Source of the DNA: Azoarcus sp031546845
Lineage (GTDB): Bacteria > Pseudomonadota > Gammaproteobacteria > Burkholderiales > Rhodocyclaceae
Length of the DNA: 64,000 bases
Assembly: GCA_031546845.1 (NCBI GenBank)
Contig: JAVBJT010000004.1
Location: 62,001-126,000, forward strand
Direction: 5' to 3'
Shown here: one piece after another, positions 10,410-19,134 of the stretch
How positions within the stretch are numbered: the stretch's first letter is position 1
Layout: each line of letters starts with the position of its first letter
Position numbers and translations under genes: made by a program
The notes under the pieces: generated by a model
Told to the model about the DNA's origin: nothing
The model's input: only the letters and a program-made list of their open reading frames with translations
Databases searched by the model: none

Positions 10410-12116
10410 TCAATGCACGCCAAGCGACAGATGCTCCGCCACCGGTGCCAACACCAGCACTGGCATGAACTGGAGCAAGGTCAGGATCACGATCACCGCG
10501 ATCAGGGTCAGCGCGAAAGTCGGTGTTTCCACCTTGAAACCGCTGGCGCCGCCCGCCAGCGCCGGCTTGCGCGCCAGCATCGCGGCAATGATGAGCGGCA
10601 GCAGCAGGCCGGGGTAGCGACCCAGCGCCAGCGCCACGCTGCAACTGAGGTTCCACCACGGCGTGGCGTCGCCCAGCCCCTCGAAGCCGGAACCGTTGTT
10701 GGCGAAGGCGGAAACGTACTCGTAGAACACCTGACCGATGCCGTGGAAGCCGGGGTTGGACATACCCGCCAGCACCGGAAACGCCAGCGTCACCGCGCTC
10801 AGGCCCAACACCACCAGCGGCTGCAACAGAATCAACACCGCCAGCAGGCGCACCTCCGCCGCTTCGATCTTGCGCCCGAACAATTCTGGCGTGCGCCCGG
10901 TCATCAATCCGGCGAGAAACGCGCTCAGCAGCAGATAGACGAGAAACTGTTGCAGACCGCAGCCGACGCCGCCCCAGATTGCATTGATGAGCATATTCGA
11001 CAGCAGCGCCAACCCGGTCAGCGGCGCCATCGAATCGTGCATCGCATTCACCGAACCGTTCGAAGTCTGCGTCGTCAGCGCCGCCCACAGTGCCGAGGCG
11101 TCCGCCCCCAGGCGTACCTCCTTGCCTTCCATCACGGCGATATCGTCCGCGCCGGCATGACTTTCCACCCATATCGCGCCGCCCGCCGACAGCACCGACA
11201 TCAGCAGCATGCAACCCAACACCAGCGCGGCGAACGAAGGCCGCCCGGTAAAGGGGCCGACCATGAACACCACCGCGACCGGAATCAAGACCAACGCCAG
11301 CATTTCCAACAGATTCGACAACGGCGTCGGGTTCTCCAGCGGCATGGCGCTGTTGGGGCCATACCAGCCACCGCCGTTGGTACCGAGTTGCTTGGCCGCC
11401 ACCATCGGCGCGACCGGTCCGAGCGGGATTTTCTGCTCCGCCATCGCGCTGGCCTGAACCGGCGCCGCCAGCGGCCCGCCATCGAGCGTGGACGGCACGC
11501 CCTGAGTGGTCAGCAACAGCGACCACAACAGACACAGCGGCAACATGAAGCGCACGCTCGCACGCGTGACATCGACCCAGAAATTGCCGATATCGACGTC
11601 GCGTTCACCGTTTTTTCCGGCGCGCTCCCCCATGTGCTCCCCACGCCCGCCGAACAGACCGCGCAGCGTGGCCGCCAGCACCGCCAATCCCATCATCGGC
11701 GTCACCACCTGCAAACCGACAATGGCGCTCATCTGCGCCAGATGGGAAAGCTGCGCCTGCCCGGCGTAATGCTGCTGATTGGTATTGGTGAGGAAGGACA
11801 CCATCGTGTGCAGCGCCAGATCCCAGCTCATGTTCGGCGCGCCATTGGGATTGAGCGGCAGCCAGGCCTGCGTCATGAAGATCAGCCATACCGGCACGGC
11901 CAGCGCCAGATTGCTCGCCAGGAACGCCGCCACATAACCACGCCAGCTCATGCCGTGCGCCGGATCAGTGCCGAGCAGGCGGTAGATCGGTCGCTCGATC
12001 CAGGCAAAAAGGCGGTCGCCCCGCATCGGCGCGCCGCGCATCACCGCAGCGAGATAAACCCCCAACGGCCAGCCCAAGCCCAGCGCCAGCACAGCGACAA
12101 GAGCGTACTCGATCAT
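10410..12116 (-). CDS. kdpA: KdpA, potassium channel-like subunit of KdpFABC
   Basis: A 568-residue, ten-helix protein of the superfamily of K+ transporters. It contains characteristic KdpA segments such as FLTNTNQQHYAG, TNGGGWYGPNS, FANNGSGFEGLGD and AFLAGLMTGRTPE, including the selectivity-filter loops. KdpA takes up the potassium ion; KdpB supplies ATP hydrolysis. The start at 12116 (MIEYALVAVL) overlaps the stop of the upstream PtsN-like gene by four bases and has GAGGT upstream. No recognisable kdpF small-subunit gene lies in front, which is where it normally sits. Confidence 0.96.
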   Translation of the reverse strand: MIEYALVAVLALGLGWPLGVYLAAVMRGAPMRGDRLFAWIERPIYRLLGTDPAHGMSWRGYVAAFLASNLALAVPVWLIFMTQAWLPLNPNGAPNMSWDLALHTMVSFLTNTNQQHYAGQAQLSHLAQMSAIVGLQVVTPMMGLAVLAATLRGLFGGRGEHMGERAGKNGERDVDIGNFWVDVTRASVRFMLPLCLLWSLLLTTQGVPSTLDGGPLAAPVQASAMAEQKIPLGPVAPMVAAKQLGTNGGGWYGPNSAMPLENPTPLSNLLEMLALVLIPVAVVFMVGPFTGRPSFAALVLGCMLLMSVLSAGGAIWVESHAGADDIAVMEGKEVRLGADASALWAALTTQTSNGSVNAMHDSMAPLTGLALLSNMLINAIWGGVGCGLQQFLVYLLLSAFLAGLMTGRTPELFGRKIEAAEVRLLAVLILLQPLVVLGLSAVTLAFPVLAGMSNPGFHGIGQVFYEYVSAFANNGSGFEGLGDATPWWNLSCSVALALGRYPGLLLPLIIAAMLARKPALAGGASGFKVETPTFALTLIAVIVILTLLQFMPVLVLAPVAEHLSLGVH

Positions 12117-12646
12117 GGCGACCTCGCTTGGCAATCTGTCTTGAAACTACAGTCGGGCAAAGGTATCGCCCGCCAGTCCGTCGCCGGCAACTTATCGAAA
12201 CGCCGGGTCAGATCGAGCCACACCATCCGGGCGTCGGCCTGCTCATGCAGACGCTGGCGGAAGGCGGGGTCCGACACGCCCTGCGCGACCTCCGCGAGCA
12301 TTTCGAGATGTTCCCGCGTGGCGGGCTCGGGCACGAGAAGGGAAAACACATCCACCACGGGATGTCCATCGGGGGTATCGCAGTGCAACGGATGCCGCAA
12401 CCGCAGATAAGCCAACACCGGACAACGCAGATCGCCCAGCCGCGCATGCGGAATTGCCACCCCTTGCCCGAGCGCGGTGGAGCCGACGCGCTCCCGCGCG
12501 GCCAATCCCAATGCCACGGCTTTCGGGTCGAGCGCATGATTGCGCCACATCAATTCACCGATCGCCGCAAACAACGCCTGCATATCCGGCGCGACCACAT
12601 CGAGAGCGACATCTTCGCTTCGCAACAATCCGGCAAGCACTTCCAC
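12113..12646 (-). CDS. EIIA(Ntr)/PtsN-like PTS phosphocarrier at the head of the kdp operon
   Basis: A 177-residue PTS EIIA domain of the fructose/nitrogen type. The active-site motif GVAIPHAR places the phosphorylatable histidine at residue 67; the family also shows in ERVGSTALG and VFSLLVPEPATREHLEMLAEVA. It has no membrane segment or IIB/IIC domain, so it is regulatory like PtsN. The C-terminus is about 30 residues longer than usual. Its TGA overlaps the kdpA ATG, so it must be co-transcribed with kdpABCDE. In E. coli EIIA(Ntr) binds KdpD and raises its kinase activity; I infer that this copy is a dedicated Kdp regulator. The start is a GTG; a second GTG at 12640 has better AGG spacing. 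Confidence 0.88.
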   Translation of the reverse strand: MEVLAGLLRSEDVALDVVAPDMQALFAAIGELMWRNHALDPKAVALGLAARERVGSTALGQGVAIPHARLGDLRCPVLAYLRLRHPLHCDTPDGHPVVDVFSLLVPEPATREHLEMLAEVAQGVSDPAFRQRLHEQADARMVWLDLTRRFDKLPATDWRAIPLPDCSFKTDCQARSP

Positions 12647-12735
12647 GCCTCATTCATCAACGGCAACGTGCAGTCAGCGTAAGCGGGAAGGGCGTAAAGC
12701 TTCGAGACTAAAACCAGGTCGAACGCGCAAAATTA

Positions 12736-12747
12736 GCGTAAAAAAAA
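12736..12747 (-). promoter_or_regulatory. Candidate KdpE operator (T-run followed by ACGC) upstream of the kdp operon
   Basis: On the minus strand, eight T residues are followed by ACGC, about 95 bases before the first gene of the kdp operon. The E. coli kdpFABC operator also has a T-run followed by ACAC. This resemblance is all the evidence; no clear -35/-10 pair was assigned. Three copies of GCGTAA lie in the same intergenic stretch (from about 12677 to 12741). Confidence 0.3.
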
Positions 12748-12794
12748 CAGCGTGCAACCACCCGGCCGGATACAAGCCGCGCTCAAGAAACGCC

Positions 12795-13070
12795 ATGAAA
12801 ATTCAGGGGGCGATGGTGGTAATAGGTATCGGCATGCTCACGCTGGCGGGACAAACCCTGCATTCGCGTATCGGCGAACTCGAACAACTCGCCAGCGCCT
12901 CGGCGCCGCAGCGCATCGCCGCTTATCTGCTCGATCGCGCGCGCGGCCAGGGCGAACGGCTGGAGCTACCGCTCAGCCAGCGCCGCAACTGGGAAATCCG
13001 CGACCCCGCCGGACTACGCCGGCTGACGGGAAAGACACACGCCACCCACGGCCCCGGCGCGAGCCGCTGA
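12795..13070 (+). pseudogene. Crp/Fnr-family regulator remnant
   Basis: The frame beginning at ATG 12795 (91 codons) contains LHSRIGELEQLASASAPQRI followed by AAYLLD, then LELPLSQR. This is the pattern at the junction of the dimer helix and helix-turn-helix domain of Crp/Fnr regulators (usually LHxLVxEIExL, RVAxYLL, LxLPLSKxxIA). There is no cyclic-nucleotide domain before it, and after NWEI the sequence no longer fits a helix-turn-helix. I therefore read it as a degraded fragment, though a short expressed ORF cannot be excluded. It is divergent from the kdp operon. Confidence 0.5.
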
Positions 13071-13115
13071 ACGCGGCATCGCGCGGGCTTTACGAACGCT
13101 CTAAAAGCACTACCC

Positions 13116-14963
13116 TCAAGCCCAAAAACCGGGTATTTCCGTGCTCCGCTTGAGCACCGGCAAGCGCCCGAACAGCTTGCGCAACCGCCAAGTCAAACGC
13201 CACCGCGGCACCTGGCGCTTGAATTCGCCGAGCTCGTCGGCGAAGCGTTGATCCACCGTAACCTTGCCGGTACGCTGCCAATCGAGCAGGCGGTCAACCT
13301 CTTTGTTGACGACTTTCACCGTATCCCAATTTTCCTTGCCCATTTCGTGCATCGCCACGCAGTAGGACAGCGAGGCGTCGGCATGGAAAGAGTGGTTGAG
13401 CAGGTCATCCAACAAATCGTAGGCCTGGCGGTGGTTGACGTCGCCGAACCAGCCTTCGCTCCAGCCGCGCCCCAGCGCATAACTGCAATCGCCCGAACTC
13501 AGCGCGCCTTGCGCCAGCCACAATTCTGCCTGGCGGGCTTCGCCGCGTTCGAGGCAACGCTTGGCAACAGCCCGAACCGCTTCCCCGTCGCCGCTCGCCG
13601 CGGCCTCCAGCAGCATTTCCTCCAGTAGCGCCGGATCGCCATTCGCATGGGCGCGCAGGTAGGCATGGAGTTTCGCCGGCGCTTCCTGCTGTCCGCGCTC
13701 GATGGCGAGGCGGTAGAGCCGGATGATTTCATCGCGCCCCGCTTCATCCACCGCACTGCCTTGCTCCAACAGACCCGCGAGGCGGCAAGGCGCATCGGCG
13801 CTTCCCCACTCGATAGCCTGGCGGAAACAGCGCGCGGCTTCGTCGAAGGCTTGTCGGCCGGCGTGGATATCGGCCATTGCGCAGGCCATTTCGGCTTTCT
13901 TTTCCGGCTCGTCGGTCTGCTCCAAGGCCTTGCCGTACCAGGACAAAGCACGCTGCGCATCGGCCGTTATGCCTTGGCCGCCGTCGCGCCAGGAAATAGC
14001 GAGGAAACGGCTGCACCAGTAGGCGTATTCACCGCCCAGCACGGCGCCGCGCTCAACCGACGCCATGGCTTCGGTAAGACGCCCTTGCTCATCCAGCGCA
14101 ACGCCCAGGCGAAACAGATACTCGGCGTTGTCCAGCTCTTTTTCGCTGGCCGCGTGCCAAGCCGCGATAGCTTCCTCGGGGCGCTCCAGGGCCTTCAAGG
14201 CATAGGCGCGGTATTCCTGTATCTGGGCAATGCCTCGCGGATGCCAGGCGATCCCTAGCCCCTTATCGAGGTAGCGCAACGCCTGCTCGGCATCGTCTTC
14301 CCAATGCCACGTATAAGAGCCGCGCCACCACCAGTGAGTCGCCTCCAGGCGCGTCACCTGTTCGGGCACCGCCAGCACCTGCCGGCTTTGTGCCAGCAGT
14401 GCGTCCATATCGGCCACGCTGCCGCCCCAACGCGGCTCGCGCACACCCTGAATCTGCCGCCAGCCGCCCAGCCATTGGGGATCCTGTTCGAGCATCTGGG
14501 CGAAATAGCGCTCGGCGGCCGTGCGGCTACCCATGACCTGCTCGCGCTCGATCAAGGCCGCCAGCGCGATACCCGCCGGCATGCCGGCGTCGATGGCTTT
14601 CAGAAGATGGTCGCGCGCGTTCGTGTAATTCCTATCGGTCGCCTGCCACTGCTCGCTGTCGACCTGGTCGACGGTGCATGTGCCGCGCGCCGCCCGCGCC
14701 TGCCGGCTAAGCTGCAAGCCGCGCGCGAGATTCGCCACGCCGCAAGCCGGTACGCGCGCCAACCAGGCTTCGATTACGGCATCGTCCAACGCCGCGCAGC
14801 AGTCGATGAAACGCTCCCAGGCTTCCTGCTGCTCGGCGCCGGGGTGTGCCCGATAGGTGTCGATCAGGCCCCGCGCCTGCGCTGCGACCGCCGCATCGTC
14901 GCCGGCTTGCAACTGTTCGCCAAGCGTCTGTCCAAGCAGCTCTTCGATCGTCAAATCGTTCAT
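13116..14963 (-). CDS. Large TPR/Sel1-like repeat protein, N-terminal part DUF4034-like
   Basis: A 615-residue, Trp- and Ala-rich helical protein with no signal peptide. The central and C-terminal parts are made of tetratricopeptide/Sel1-like units, for example ALRYLDKGLGIAWHPRGIAQ, AEYLFRLGVALDEQGRLTEA, AEMACAMADIHAGRQAFDEA and DEIIRLYRLAIERGQQEAP. The first 200 residues resemble DUF4034-type proteins, which is a tentative match. Such repeats bind other proteins. The ATG at 14963 overlaps the stop of the M48 peptidase upstream, so the two are co-expressed and may work together, for example with this protein as a cytoplasmic partner of the membrane protease. Confidence 0.65.
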   Translation of the reverse strand: MNDLTIEELLGQTLGEQLQAGDDAAVAAQARGLIDTYRAHPGAEQQEAWERFIDCCAALDDAVIEAWLARVPACGVANLARGLQLSRQARAARGTCTVDQVDSEQWQATDRNYTNARDHLLKAIDAGMPAGIALAALIEREQVMGSRTAAERYFAQMLEQDPQWLGGWRQIQGVREPRWGGSVADMDALLAQSRQVLAVPEQVTRLEATHWWWRGSYTWHWEDDAEQALRYLDKGLGIAWHPRGIAQIQEYRAYALKALERPEEAIAAWHAASEKELDNAEYLFRLGVALDEQGRLTEAMASVERGAVLGGEYAYWCSRFLAISWRDGGQGITADAQRALSWYGKALEQTDEPEKKAEMACAMADIHAGRQAFDEAARCFRQAIEWGSADAPCRLAGLLEQGSAVDEAGRDEIIRLYRLAIERGQQEAPAKLHAYLRAHANGDPALLEEMLLEAAASGDGEAVRAVAKRCLERGEARQAELWLAQGALSSGDCSYALGRGWSEGWFGDVNHRQAYDLLDDLLNHSFHADASLSYCVAMHEMGKENWDTVKVVNKEVDRLLDWQRTGKVTVDQRFADELGEFKRQVPRWRLTWRLRKLFGRLPVLKRSTEIPGFWA

Positions 14964-16516
14964 TGTCCGGCCTCCACCGCGTGACGCTGGGCCAACAGGT
15001 TCAGCAGCGCCCGGTTATGGGATTGGTCGGGATAATGCGCGGCAAGCGCATCGCAAGCCGGTGCGATCAAGCGGCTATCCAGGCGCATAGCCTCGAACAG
15101 CATCTTTACCGCGCGCGCCTCGTCGTCATCCAGATTGCGCTGGCCCCAGGCCAGCCGGCTATAGGCGTGCGCCGGATGCTGCTGGATGAATTGCAAAACG
15201 GCGGCGTCGGCATCCTCGACCCTGTCGTCGTTGATCCGGGCGATCAGCAATTCCCATGCTTCGTCGTCGCTCAGGCCCGCTTCGTCGCGGCTTTCCAACT
15301 CGTCGCGCCGGCGCCGCTCCTCTTTGACTTCCGTATGGCGCGCCTGCCAACCTGCTCGAATGGCATCCGCCCAGTTCCGGTCGAAATCGGCCAACACCTC
15401 GGGCAAACGCTCCCCGAACCAGGATTCCGCCGCGGTGCGTTCGGCAACCGGCGGCAAGGACTGCCCGGCGATCAGGTAGGGCTCCGTGTCGAAGCGCATC
15501 GCGGCCAAACGGTCGCACAGCGCCGGGTGCGTATCCAGCACGCCGGTTTCCTCGCGCAAGGCATCGCGCAGCAGATCGGCGGCCACATCGTCGTCATGGC
15601 TTTCGCGCACCAGCGCCGGCAGTTGCGACCAGGGGCGCACAGCGGCGGGATCGGCCTCATCGGCCACACGCCGGTGAATACGCGGCCAGAAATCGCGGTG
15701 GATATAGTTGGCCGCCACGCGAAAGCGCATCAGCGCCCGCGCGGCCGGCTGCGCGCCGATCAACTCGCCGCCGATGCGGTCGGCGGCGAACTCCGACGCG
15801 CGACACAAAGCGAACGCCAGACCGTCGAAACGCGGGATATACCAACCAAGCATTTTCGCCAGCCAGCGCGACGGCCAATCGTCCCATTGCGCGGAATGTT
15901 GATACAGCTCGATCAAGCGCCAACGCAGGCGGTAGACGAAGGCATCGAAGCGCGACGGATGGCCGGAGAGGTGCCCATATTCGTGCGCGACCACGGCCAG
16001 CGCCTCTTTTTCGGACAAGGTCTGGATCAACGGCACGCCCAGACCGATAAAGTGCTGGCGGAAAAACAGGAACCAGAAACCGCCGAGCGGGCGGGCGTGG
16101 GCAAAAGCGTTCATGTCATCGTACAGCACGACGCCGCTGATACGCGGCCCCTTCATCTGCCGGCGCATCTGCTCCAGCGCCGCGAACAAGGCCGGCGCCT
16201 CTTCCTCTTTCAACCAGCGGCCCTCGGGCTTCGGCGCGCGCCAGCACAGCGCGCGAAAACCGATGCGCAACATGCCCCACAGCGGGAAGACCAACACCCA
16301 GACCAACTTGATCGCTTTGGCGAGGAGCAGCCACGCCTTGCCGGACAACAGCAGCAAGACAAGAAAAGCCACGGCCACAAGCGAACCCACGGCCAGTGAG
16401 CCGAAAATCGCCACGCCGACCAGCAGGAAAAAAAGAACTTTCAAACGAAACAAAAAAGGGTGGCGGTGCAGGAAATCCTCCTGACCACGCACCCGTTCGA
16501 TATCCAACGCTGGCAT
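14960..16516 (-). CDS. Membrane-bound M48-family zinc metallopeptidase
   Basis: A 518-residue protein with two hydrophobic stretches near the N-terminus (about residues 22-70 and 78-100) and an M48 peptidase domain. The zinc site HEYGH is at residues 178-182 inside the pattern ALAVVAHEYGHLSGHPSRFD, and a downstream acidic region (SEFAADRIGGELIG) supplies the third-ligand type ExxAD motif. The C-terminal half (about residues 330-518) is helical. This resembles HtpX/YhfN-like enzymes that degrade membrane or secreted proteins. It is co-transcribed with the repeat protein downstream. Confidence 0.8.
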   Translation of the reverse strand: MPALDIERVRGQEDFLHRHPFLFRLKVLFFLLVGVAIFGSLAVGSLVAVAFLVLLLLSGKAWLLLAKAIKLVWVLVFPLWGMLRIGFRALCWRAPKPEGRWLKEEEAPALFAALEQMRRQMKGPRISGVVLYDDMNAFAHARPLGGFWFLFFRQHFIGLGVPLIQTLSEKEALAVVAHEYGHLSGHPSRFDAFVYRLRWRLIELYQHSAQWDDWPSRWLAKMLGWYIPRFDGLAFALCRASEFAADRIGGELIGAQPAARALMRFRVAANYIHRDFWPRIHRRVADEADPAAVRPWSQLPALVRESHDDDVAADLLRDALREETGVLDTHPALCDRLAAMRFDTEPYLIAGQSLPPVAERTAAESWFGERLPEVLADFDRNWADAIRAGWQARHTEVKEERRRRDELESRDEAGLSDDEAWELLIARINDDRVEDADAAVLQFIQQHPAHAYSRLAWGQRNLDDDEARAVKMLFEAMRLDSRLIAPACDALAAHYPDQSHNRALLNLLAQRHAVEAGQ

Positions 16517-16525
16517 ATGAATCCT

Positions 16526-17213
16526 TCAACAATCATCTACATGGATCAATAAATTCATACCGAAATCGCCGTGTTCGATTTCGGCAAAGACTGGCGCGCC
16601 GTACCTGAAATAGCCTCTCTTCGTAAAATCGCCGTCCACCCCCAGCATGCGCAGGAAATTGAGCGCGGCGCACTCATCCCAGCGGCGATAACGGTCCCCC
16701 TCGCGCGGCGCGACATCGGTTTGCCGTTCCAATCGCTCGTATTCCTCTTCGGGCACTGCATCCCAATCGGGCATCGATCTGCCCGACCGTCAGAAAGGGC
16801 AATCCATGGGCTATCGCGCGCGCACTTCCCCGGCAGTCCATTCCGTCGAAATACCAGCCATAGCTGGCATTCGACGTGAAACGATCGACCACCTGCCCCG
16901 TATCGAAAAACTCGTATCCCCAATAATCACCGTCATGTTCGAACAGGAAAAAACCGGAGCACTTCAACTTCGCGGAAACGAAAAGATGCCGTTCGCGGAT
17001 CAACTGTTCGGGTTCGGGGTGGATATCGACACAGGCCCAGTGCGGCGGGAAGTCATGGACAGCCAGCGTTTCCCCAATGCCACCGGCGGGAAACAACTGC
17101 CTCCATATCTCAAGGGCGTAATGCCCTTGCTCGCGATAGAAAGACGCCAGAACCTCGGTCACCTGGCGTGCCGAACAGTTCGCATACAGATTGGCGCCGA
17201 ACGTAAAACCCAC
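16526..17213 (-). pseudogene. Unknown protein gene broken by a single frameshift
   Basis: Two minus-strand frames form one protein. From a GTG at 17213 the first frame encodes about 142 plausible residues ending LPFLTVGQI; after that it becomes Arg/Cys-rich non-protein-like sequence. From 16774 the next frame continues with MPDWDAVPEEEYERLER and runs to a stop at 16526. The switch must lie between 16775 and 16789, where one extra base (the G before ATGCCC) would explain it. The predicted whole protein of about 225 residues is acidic and cytoplasmic, with no family I recognise. It sits just upstream of the M48 peptidase and on the same strand, so it may belong to that operon. Confidence 0.6.
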
Positions 17214-17372
17214 CGTCCATCATCCTGAAAAAACCAAGTGGACAATGCTATCCGGCAAGCACCCTTTTGCCCAAGGTTTCGTCCAAAAAACAGGCTTCCC
17301 GAACCGCTCCATGCGGGCGAAGACAGTGCTGGCAGCACTGCCTATCACCCGCACGAGACCTGTTTCACCGGA

Positions 17373-18848
17373 TCAGTCCACCTGTGTATCCAGCCCGGCC
17401 TCGGCCATTTCGGCTGCGCGCAGCATTGCGCGAGCCTTGCTGCGGGTTTCCTGCCATTCCGCGTCGGGATCGGAATCGGCGACGATGCCCGCGCCGGCCT
17501 GGACGTGGATGTGGCCGTCCTTGAGCACCGCCGTGCGGATGGCAATGGCCAGATCCATATCGCCGTGAAAACCGAGGTAACCCGCCGCGCCGGCATAGAC
17601 GCCACGCTTGACCGGCTCCAGTTCGTCGATGATCTCCATCGCCCGCACCTTCGGCGCGCCGGAAACGGTGCCGGCGGGGAAAGCCGCCCGCAGCACCGCG
17701 AGCGCGTTAAGCCCGGATTTGAGCCGGGCTTCGACGTTGGACACGATGTGCATCACATGGGAATAACGTTCGACGGTGAACTGCTCGGTAACGCGCACCG
17801 AGCCGATTTCCGCCACGCGGCCGGCATCGTTGCGGCCGAGATCGAGCAATTGCAGATGCTCCGCGCGCTCCTTTTCATCGGCCAGCAGTTCCTGCTCCAG
17901 GGCCAGGTCTTCGGCCGCGTTGGCACCACGGCGGCGCGTGCCAGCAATCGGCCGCACGGTGACGTTACCGTCTTCCAGCCGCACGAGGATCTCCGGCGAG
18001 GCGCCGACAACGTGGAAATCCTCGAAATTGAAGTAGAACAGGTAGGGCGAGGGATTGAGCGTGCGGATGGCGCGGTACAGCGCCATCGGGCTGGCGGCGT
18101 AAGGCTTGCTCATGCGTTGCGACAGCACCACCTGCATGATGTCGCCATCGACAATGTATTGCTTGGCGCGGCGTACCGCGTCTTTGAACGCATCTTCGCC
18201 GAAGCTGGACACTTCCGCCCGCGATTCGGCACGCGTTTCGGCCGGGATATCCACCGGCTCACGCAGCCGCGCCAGCAACTCGCGCAGCCGCCGCCGCGCG
18301 CGCTTGTACGCGCCGGGCACTTCGGGTTCGGCATACACCACCAGCGTGAGCTTGCCGGAGAGGTTGTCGACGATGGCGATTTCCTCCGACAGCAGCAGCA
18401 GGATATCCGGCGTGCCGAGCGCATCCGTTTTTTCCGTTTTCGCCAGCTTCGGTTCGATGTAGCGCACGGTGTCGTAACCGAAGCAACCGACCAGGCCACC
18501 GGCGAAGCGCGGCAGATTTTCGTTCGGCGGCACCTTGATGCGGTTCATGAACTCGCCGACAAAATTGAGCGGATCGCCGTAATCGCGCCGCTCCACCAAG
18601 CGATTGCCGGTGAGCAGCAAGGCCGAGCGGCCATAGACTTCGATGCGCGTCGGCGACGACAGGCCGATGAAGGAATAGCGGCCGAAACGCTCGCCGCCCT
18701 GCACCGATTCGAGCAGGTAGGTGTAAGACTCGTTGGCGAGCTTGAGGTAGATCGACAGCGGCGTGTCGAGGTCGGCAAAGGTTTCCAGCGTCAGCGGAAT
18801 GCGGTTATAGCCCTTGGCCGCGAGGGCGTTGAATTCTTCTTCGAGCAT
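17373..18848 (-). CDS. trpE: Anthranilate synthase component I
   Basis: A 491-residue chorismate-using enzyme that, with TrpG, makes anthranilate, the first step of tryptophan synthesis. Family motifs include PIAGTRRRG, the LDLGRNDAGRVAEIG block, VMHIVSNVEA, FPAGTVSGAPKVRAMEIIDELE and AGYLGFHGDMDLAIAIRT. The ATG at 18848 is preceded by CTGGAGCC and gives the typical N-terminus for the family; the reading to 19016 adds Pro/Arg-rich sequence of non-coding type. It lies 286 bases after gph on the same strand, in the order rpe-gph-trpE that is usual in betaproteobacteria, and may have its own promoter in that gap. Confidence 0.95.
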   Translation of the reverse strand: MLEEEFNALAAKGYNRIPLTLETFADLDTPLSIYLKLANESYTYLLESVQGGERFGRYSFIGLSSPTRIEVYGRSALLLTGNRLVERRDYGDPLNFVGEFMNRIKVPPNENLPRFAGGLVGCFGYDTVRYIEPKLAKTEKTDALGTPDILLLLSEEIAIVDNLSGKLTLVVYAEPEVPGAYKRARRRLRELLARLREPVDIPAETRAESRAEVSSFGEDAFKDAVRRAKQYIVDGDIMQVVLSQRMSKPYAASPMALYRAIRTLNPSPYLFYFNFEDFHVVGASPEILVRLEDGNVTVRPIAGTRRRGANAAEDLALEQELLADEKERAEHLQLLDLGRNDAGRVAEIGSVRVTEQFTVERYSHVMHIVSNVEARLKSGLNALAVLRAAFPAGTVSGAPKVRAMEIIDELEPVKRGVYAGAAGYLGFHGDMDLAIAIRTAVLKDGHIHVQAGAGIVADSDPDAEWQETRSKARAMLRAAEMAEAGLDTQVD

Positions 18849-19134
18849 GATGGCTCCAGGATGAACGATGCGGGTGTGCTTCGGGGACTGATTCGGGTTC
18901 GGCGGGCGAACAAGGCGCGGCGTACAGGGCCAAATGGTGGGCCAAGCAGGCAAAGGCCGCGCGGGCGGGGTCGTTTTTAGTGGCCCGCAGGCCAACGCGC
19001 GCCGCCACGCCAGCACCGCCAGGCGGTGTCTGGAACCGGATTTTTTCTAGCCGGCGCGAAGGGCGCGGAAATCACGATGTCGTTTTGTCCGATTTACGGT
19101 TTGTGGTTCTGAGCTGCTGTGTGGCGGATTCTCT

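Noticed and set aside
18849..19134. Tryptophan leader peptide/attenuator before trpE
   Set aside because: No short ORF with tandem Trp codons followed by alternative hairpins could be found in the gap.
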